Source: Streptomyces luomodiensis (GTDB lineage: Bacteria > Actinomycetota > Actinomycetes > Streptomycetales > Streptomycetaceae). From it: a stretch of 64,000 bases of DNA. Positions 60,079-64,000 of this stretch are shown here, in pieces. Location: assembly GCF_031679605.1 (NCBI RefSeq), contig NZ_CP117522.1, forward strand, positions 7,564,001 to 7,628,000. Reading direction: 5' to 3'. A program made the translations under genes and the position numbers. The first letter of the stretch is position 1. Every line of letters starts with the position of its first letter. The notes below the pieces were generated by a model that searched no databases, was not told where the DNA came from, and saw only the letters and a list, made by a program, of their open reading frames with translations.

Positions 60079-62192
60079 GGCAACTTCTGGGAAGTGCTGC
60101 TGTACGGGCAGATCGGTCGGGACCGCGCGGTGATGTTCGACCTGGCAGAGAAGCTGGAGTTCACCGCCACGTCGGAGGACTGGACGGTGTTGAACGCGCT
60201 CGCGCACGCGAAGCGGCACCAAGGCGCTCGGGGCGAGTACATCACCGCCTTCGACGAGGAGGGCAAGGAGGTGGACATCTCCTTCGCCACGCAGAATTGG
60301 CGCAAGGCCGTGGTCGACAAGACCCGTACGGGGCAGTTCGTGCGCAAGCACTTCGAGGCGATGGTCTTCACCGCGCTCGCCGAGGAACTGCGCACCGGCG
60401 ACGTCGCGGTGGTCGGCTCGGAGGAGCACGCGGACTGGTCCAAGCAGTTGCTGGACTGGGAGGTCGTGAAGGAGAAGCTGGGCACCTATCTGGTCGAGGT
60501 CGGCCTGTGCGAGGAGAGCGAGACCGGCGCGTTCGACGCGGCCTGTTTCCGTCGGCAGCTGGAGGACAAGCTCACCGCAGCCGCCGCGGCGGCGGATGCC
60601 GGGTCCCCGGACAACGAAGGCTTGGTCATCGACCCGGAGACCGGTATCCCGTCGCTGAAGCCGCACCGCTCGAAGGGGCAGCGGCCTTCGGCGAGGCGCC
60701 TAGGGCGTGTTTCGAAAGTAGCGCCGTCCGCCCGGAGGGCGGGCCCCGCGGCGTCTGGTGCGTGTGATCGCAAGGCGGAGGGTCGTCCTCGTAGTGGGCC
60801 TACTCGGACGATCCCGACAACGCGGCGAGCGCGCGTGCCAGGCGTCGCGGGGCAGGCGGGAGTTTCGAAACACGCCCTAGAGCAGGAGATCAAGGCCCGG
60901 ATGCCGGAGCGCTCCCTTATGGGGATCGTAGCGAGGACCGCGTACTGGGTGGATTGGTGGCAGCGCTTCGGACCGGCCTCCGGCAACGAGCCGAAGTTGG
61001 ACGATCCCTTCGGCCGCTACGTCATCACGACCTTCGTCAAGGGCACCAACATGGGCCCGTACGAGGCCGCCCGGCACATTCCCGGCGTGAGCGGGCACGA
61101 GCTGGCGTACGTGGCGAACCGGCACTTCTCGATCGTGCTGCTGAACGAGGCGATCGCCGACCTGGTCAACGCGCACGCCCGCTTGGACATCTCCCAGGCG
61201 TGGGGCGACGGCACCACTGTGGCGGCTGACGGCACCCACATGGACACCTACCTCGACAACCTGCTCGCCGAGACCTCGGTGAGGTACGGCAAGCCGGGCG
61301 GCATCGCCTACCACCACATCTCCGACACCTACGTCGCGCTGTTCACGCACTTCATCCCGTGCGGGTGTGGGAGGTCGTCTACATCATCGAGGGTCTGCTG
61401 AAGAACTCCTCCGAGGTGAAGCCGACCACCGTGCACGGGGACACCCAAGGCCAGTCCCAGCCGGTATTCGCGCTCGCGCACCTGCTGGGCTTCGATCTGA
61501 TGCCCAGGATCAGGAACTGGAAGGGGCTGACCTTCTACCGGCTGGCCAAGACCACCGAGTACGTGCACATCGACGCGCTGTTCGGCGAGAGCGGCAAGAA
61601 CGTCATCGACTGGGACCTGATCGAGTTCCAGTTCCGCCACCTGATGAAAGTCGCCGTCTCTGTACGGGAGGGGGCGATCTCCTCGTCCACGCTGCTCAAG
61701 CGGCTGCGCTCGGGCTCCAAGAAGAACGCCACCTACGCCGCGTTCCGTGAGGTCGGCCGCGTGATCCGTACCGGGCAGCTGCTGCGCTATCTCTCTGATC
61801 CGGCGCTTCGCCGTCGGGTGACCGCGGCGACGAACAAGACCGAAGCATTCAACGGCTTCTCGCAGTGGATCGGCTTCGGCAACCGCGGCGTCATCGCCGA
61901 CAACGACCCCGTCGAGCAGGAGAAGGCGATGAAGTTCAACGCCCTGCTCACGAACGCCGTCATCTTCCATAACGCCCTGGACATCGCGGAGATCGTGCGG
62001 CAGCTGCTGGACGAGGGGTTGACGATCGAGCCGGAGGACCTGGCCCACATCTCGCCGTATCTCACCGAGCACATCAACCGATTCGGCGAGTACAGCACAC
62101 ACGAACTTGGCATCAAGCCCGACGCGTACGACCCGAAGCTGGACGTCGACTTCACCCCGCTCCGGGACGACACTCCAGGCAGTGACGACTAA
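60079..62192 (+). pseudogene. Tn3-family transposase remnant, 5'-truncated, interrupted by a MITE and frameshifted
   Basis: Carries about the last two-thirds of a Tn3 transposase (full length near 1000 residues). Visible: GQIGRDRAVMFDLAEKLEF, RMPERSLMGIVARTAYWVDW, the DDE residues in GDGTTVAADGTHMDTYL, VHGDTQGQSQPVFALAHLLG and TNKTEAFNGFSQWIGFG, and NALLTNAVIFHNALDI. Breaks: missing N-terminal third upstream of about 60079; a 177-bp MITE insertion at 60704-60880 that preserves the frame; and loss of one G at 61363-61366, where GGGTGTGG stands for GGGGTGTGG, separating HFIPCG from VWEVVYIIEGLL. Non-functional. Confidence 0.9.
60700..60880. mobile_element. MITE (IS5-like ends) inserted in the Tn3 transposase
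   Basis: A 173-bp non-coding element, 60704-60876, bounded by inverted repeats GGCGTGTTTCGAAA and TTTCGAAACACGCC and flanked by the direct repeat CTAG (60700-60703 and 60877-60880), which matches the YTAR target duplication of IS5-type elements. Removing it and one CTAG restores continuous transposase sequence (RRL-EQEIKARMPERS). It has no transposase, so it needs a parental IS in trans. Total addition of 177 bp is divisible by three, and the element has no stop in this frame. Confidence 0.85.
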
Positions 62193-62232
62193 CCTGCGAG
62201 CCGCCTGACGAAGCGGATCGCAGGTGGGAACC

Positions 62233-62463
62233 TCACCGGCTCCCGGTGAGGTTCCGGCGGCCGGATGCCGGTGCGGCCCCCTCCTTCCCCGGTTTGGGCA
62301 AGAAGGCGTAGGCGAGGACGGAGCCGATAATCCTGGCCGCCGCGGCAGCGATCAGGACCCGGTTCAGGCCCTCGGACATGTCGGCAGCGCCGGGCTGGAA
62401 CAGCACGCCGAAGGCCGCGACCCCGAATGTCTGTCCCAGCTGTCGGAAGGTGGTCAAGAATGC
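62233..62463 (-). pseudogene. C-terminal stub of an MFS (DHA2-type) drug exporter
   Basis: About 75 residues, TTFRQLGQTFGVAAFGVLFQ followed by a last hydrophobic helix (VLIAAAAARIIGSVLAYAFL) and a charged tail. This is the end of a 14-helix DHA2 exporter. A stop lies just upstream and no start with a ribosome site exists, so the preceding 400 or so residues were removed, probably by the neighbouring transposon. Confidence 0.75.
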
Positions 62464-62589
62464 TCAGACCGCTGGGATCGTAGTCACCGACGTTTCTCCG
62501 GGGCGCCACGAGTGTGCGGGTTGGAGTTTCCGCAGTTCAGGAGCGGTCGCGAGCACTGTAGCTGATGCAACATGTGTGGTGCACGGGGC
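62464..62589. other. junction region
   Basis: About 125 bases between the MFS stub and the doubtful ORF; nothing recognised. Confidence 0.3.
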
Positions 62590-62871
62590 CTACACGTCTT
62601 CGTCGTCTTCGGCGACCGGCTCGGCGGACGCGCGGCGAACGATCTTCCTCACTGTCCCTCGCAGGGAGCGCAGCAGCTCCCGCTCGGCATCTTCCGTCCG
62701 GGCCTCGATGTTCCACTGCCGGATGTCGTCGACCAGGCTTCGACGGAGTGCACAGCTCGTCGGAGATCCTCCGGGGCCGACGGCACCGCCGTACGCGGCG
62801 GGCCGCCGCTTCGAAAGGAGGTCGTCCGTCCATAACGGACGGCAAAAGGCAAAGGCAAGGAGGTTACCCAC
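62590..62871 (-). CDS. doubtful hypothetical protein
   Basis: 93 residues; the second half (SLVDDIRQWNIEARTEDAER, then ELLRSLRGTVRKIVRRAS) reads like a real helical protein with Glu/Arg pairs, the first half does not. Start ATG sits inside a hairpin. It may be the end of a deleted gene. No family recognised. Confidence 0.35.
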   Translation of the reverse strand: MGNLLAFAFCRPLWTDDLLSKRRPAAYGGAVGPGGSPTSCALRRSLVDDIRQWNIEARTEDAERELLRSLRGTVRKIVRRASAEPVAEDDEDV

Positions 62872-62879
62872 TCCTTGCC
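62854..62879. promoter_or_regulatory. 9-bp perfect dyad GGCAAGGAG-N8-CTCCTTGCC
   Basis: It lies about 100 bases upstream of the glycosyltransferase start. The arms contain AAGGAG, so in RNA it could hide a ribosome site, or act as an operator or terminator. No AT-rich promoter nearby is convincing. Confidence 0.45.
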
Positions 62880-62979
62880 ATGCTCAACATATAGCGCACC
62901 AGGGGGCTTGCGGCAAGACCCCCGGCGTGCCACAGAATCGCCGGTCGAAGCCAGAACCTACAGAAACGGGTGTCGCGAA

Positions 62980-64000
62980 GTGCGTGTGTTGTTATCGACT
63001 TATGGGTCGCGCGGGGACGTCGAACCGCTGGTGGGACTCGCGGTGCGGTTACGGGAACTCGGCACGCAGGTGCAGGTGTGCGCGCCGCCGGACGAGGACT
63101 TCGCGCAGCGGTTGGGCGGTGTGGGCGTGCCGCTGGTGCCCGTCAGCCGGTCGGCGCGGGCGTTGACGAAGGAGGCCCCGCCGGCGTCGAGCCTGCCGCA
63201 GCGCGCGGCTGAGGTGATCGCCGGGCAGTTCGACGCGGTCACCGCGGCGGCCGAGGGATGCGACGTGCTGGTGGCGACAGGGATGATGCCAGCCGCGGCC
63301 GGAGCGCTGTCGGTGGCCGAGATGCTGGGCATCCGATCCGTGTCCGTGACCTTCCAGCAGCTCACCCTGCCGGCGCCGCACCGCCGGCCACTGGCGTATC
63401 CGGGGCGGCCGTTCCCGCCGGAGGTGACCGACAACCGGGTGCTGTGGGATCTGGACGCTCAGAGCATCGACGCGCTGTTCGGCGAGGCGCTCAACACGAA
63501 CCGGGCGGCGGCCGGTCTGCCCCCGGTGAAGCACGTCCGCGACTACGTCATCGGCAACCAGCCATGGCTGGCGACGGACCCGATCCTGGATCCGTGGCAG
63601 GAGACACCCGACCTCGACGTCGTTCAGACCGGCGCGTGGATGGTGCCGGACGAACGCCCGCTCCCGGCCGAGTTGGTGGCGTTCCTGGAGGCCGACGCGC
63701 CACCGGTGTACGTGGGCTTCGGCAGCATGCCGATGCACGCCTCGACGGACGTCGCCCAGGTGGCCATCGAGGCGGTCCGCGCGCAGGGCCGCCGCGTCGT
63801 CATCGGGCGCGGCTGGGCGGACCTGGCGCTGATCGACGGCCGGGAGGACTGCTTCGCCGTCGGCGAGGTCAACCATCAGGCACTGTTCGGCCGGGTAGCC
63901 GCTGTCGTGCACCATGGCGGCGCGGGTACGACGACGACGGCCGCCCGGGTCGGCGCCCCCCAGGTAGTGGTTCCCCAGTTGGCGGATCAGCCGTACTGGG
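62980..64000 (+). CDS. GT1 glycosyltransferase (glycopeptide/macrolide type), 3' end outside the window
   Basis: Transfers a nucleotide-activated sugar to a small-molecule acceptor; 340 residues visible of about 400. It starts RVLLSTYGSRGDVEPLVGLA (GT-B N-terminal fold), continues VYVGFGSMP at the start of the C-terminal domain, and has the donor signature VHHGGAGTTTTAARVGAPQV. The opening is very close to GtfA/B/E-type enzymes of glycopeptide biosynthesis, although antibiotic-inactivating and lipid-glycosylating relatives also exist. GTG start. The fifth codon is TTA (62992-62994), a bldA-dependent codon rare in streptomycetes. It follows a deletion-scarred region and shows no visible cluster partners. 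Confidence 0.88.
   Translation, partial: MRVLLSTYGSRGDVEPLVGLAVRLRELGTQVQVCAPPDEDFAQRLGGVGVPLVPVSRSARALTKEAPPASSLPQRAAEVIAGQFDAVTAAAEGCDVLVATGMMPAAAGALSVAEMLGIRSVSVTFQQLTLPAPHRRPLAYPGRPFPPEVTDNRVLWDLDAQSIDALFGEALNTNRAAAGLPPVKHVRDYVIGNQPWLATDPILDPWQETPDLDVVQTGAWMVPDERPLPAELVAFLEADAPPVYVGFGSMPMHASTDVAQVAIEAVRAQGRRVVIGRGWADLALIDGREDCFAVGEVNHQALFGRVAAVVHHGGAGTTTTAARVGAPQVVVPQLADQPYW

Noticed and set aside
60704..60876. Natural domain of the Tn3 transposase
   Set aside because: Perfect terminal inverted repeats, a CTAG duplication and restored family alignment after removal show that it is an insertion.
62565..62894. Plus-strand short frames upstream of the glycosyltransferase
   Set aside because: No ribosome site, no codon bias, and overlapping frames on both strands of similar length.

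Overview
The window is about 72% GC with strongly G/C-biased third codon positions, many GTG and TTG starts, AAGGAG-type ribosome binding sites and densely overlapping operons. Together with the gene families present (streptogrisin-type protease, ROK and XRE/MmyB regulators, LamG sialidase, SCO3242-type prenyltransferase) this indicates a Streptomyces or close streptomycete chromosome. There is one tRNA gene and no rRNA. The right end (58-63 kb) is a graveyard of mobile-element remnants beside that tRNA.

Layout. 1-4 kb: a minus-strand operon for an isocitrate-lyase/PEP-mutase-type C-C lyase, a small secreted protein and a BASS-type transporter, divergent from an MHS-family (ProP-like) transporter. 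4-11 kb: XRE regulator beside a decayed SnoaL-like gene, pterin-4a-carbinolamine dehydratase, a 600-bp G-rich minisatellite, secreted S1 protease, aldo/keto reductase, an unknown gene and an acyl-CoA synthetase. 11-18 kb: LysR regulator divergent from a second BASS transporter, secreted sialidase, and two tandem secreted serine hydrolases. 18-25 kb: a NAD-type formate dehydrogenase operon with an unusual subunit split, plus fdhD, facing a GntR/FCD regulator. 25-33 kb: ROK regulator, sugar ABC importer, Gfo/Idh/MocA oxidoreductase and a TIM-barrel isomerase. 33-37 kb: two large secreted proteins (sugar dehydrogenase-PKD-CBM and ThuA-DUF1080). 38-47 kb: an eight-gene, almost fully overlapping operon resembling the ebo cluster (EboA, TatD-type EboB, UbiA-type EboC, EboE, alkaline-phosphatase-type EboF), with an inositol-phosphate-synthase homologue where an EboD would be expected. 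47-58 kb: an oxalate catabolism island: OFA transporter, NDP-forming acyl-CoA ligase, formyl-CoA transferase and oxalyl-CoA decarboxylase, divergent from sucCD paralogues and a divergent aldehyde dehydrogenase. 58-62.5 kb: tRNA-Leu, a broken serine recombinase, a broken Tn3 transposase carrying an in-frame MITE, and an MFS stub. 63-64 kb: a GT1 glycosyltransferase with a TTA codon, cut by the window end.

Functional logic. The oxalate island would turn oxalate into formate plus CO2, and the formate dehydrogenase operon 24 kb away would oxidise the formate to CO2 and make NADH. Their control regions share a TTG-N-ATACAGT sequence overlapping the predicted promoters, so the GntR protein may control both. 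The 26.7-47.3 kb block runs in one direction and combines sugar uptake, keto-sugar-type oxidoreductases and isomerases, secreted sugar oxidation and 3-keto-glycoside hydrolysis, and the ebo-like pathway. A recurrent feature is expansion of short tandem repeats, both between genes and inside proteins (NuoE/NuoF linker, ThuA N-terminus, UbiA loop, EboA middle).
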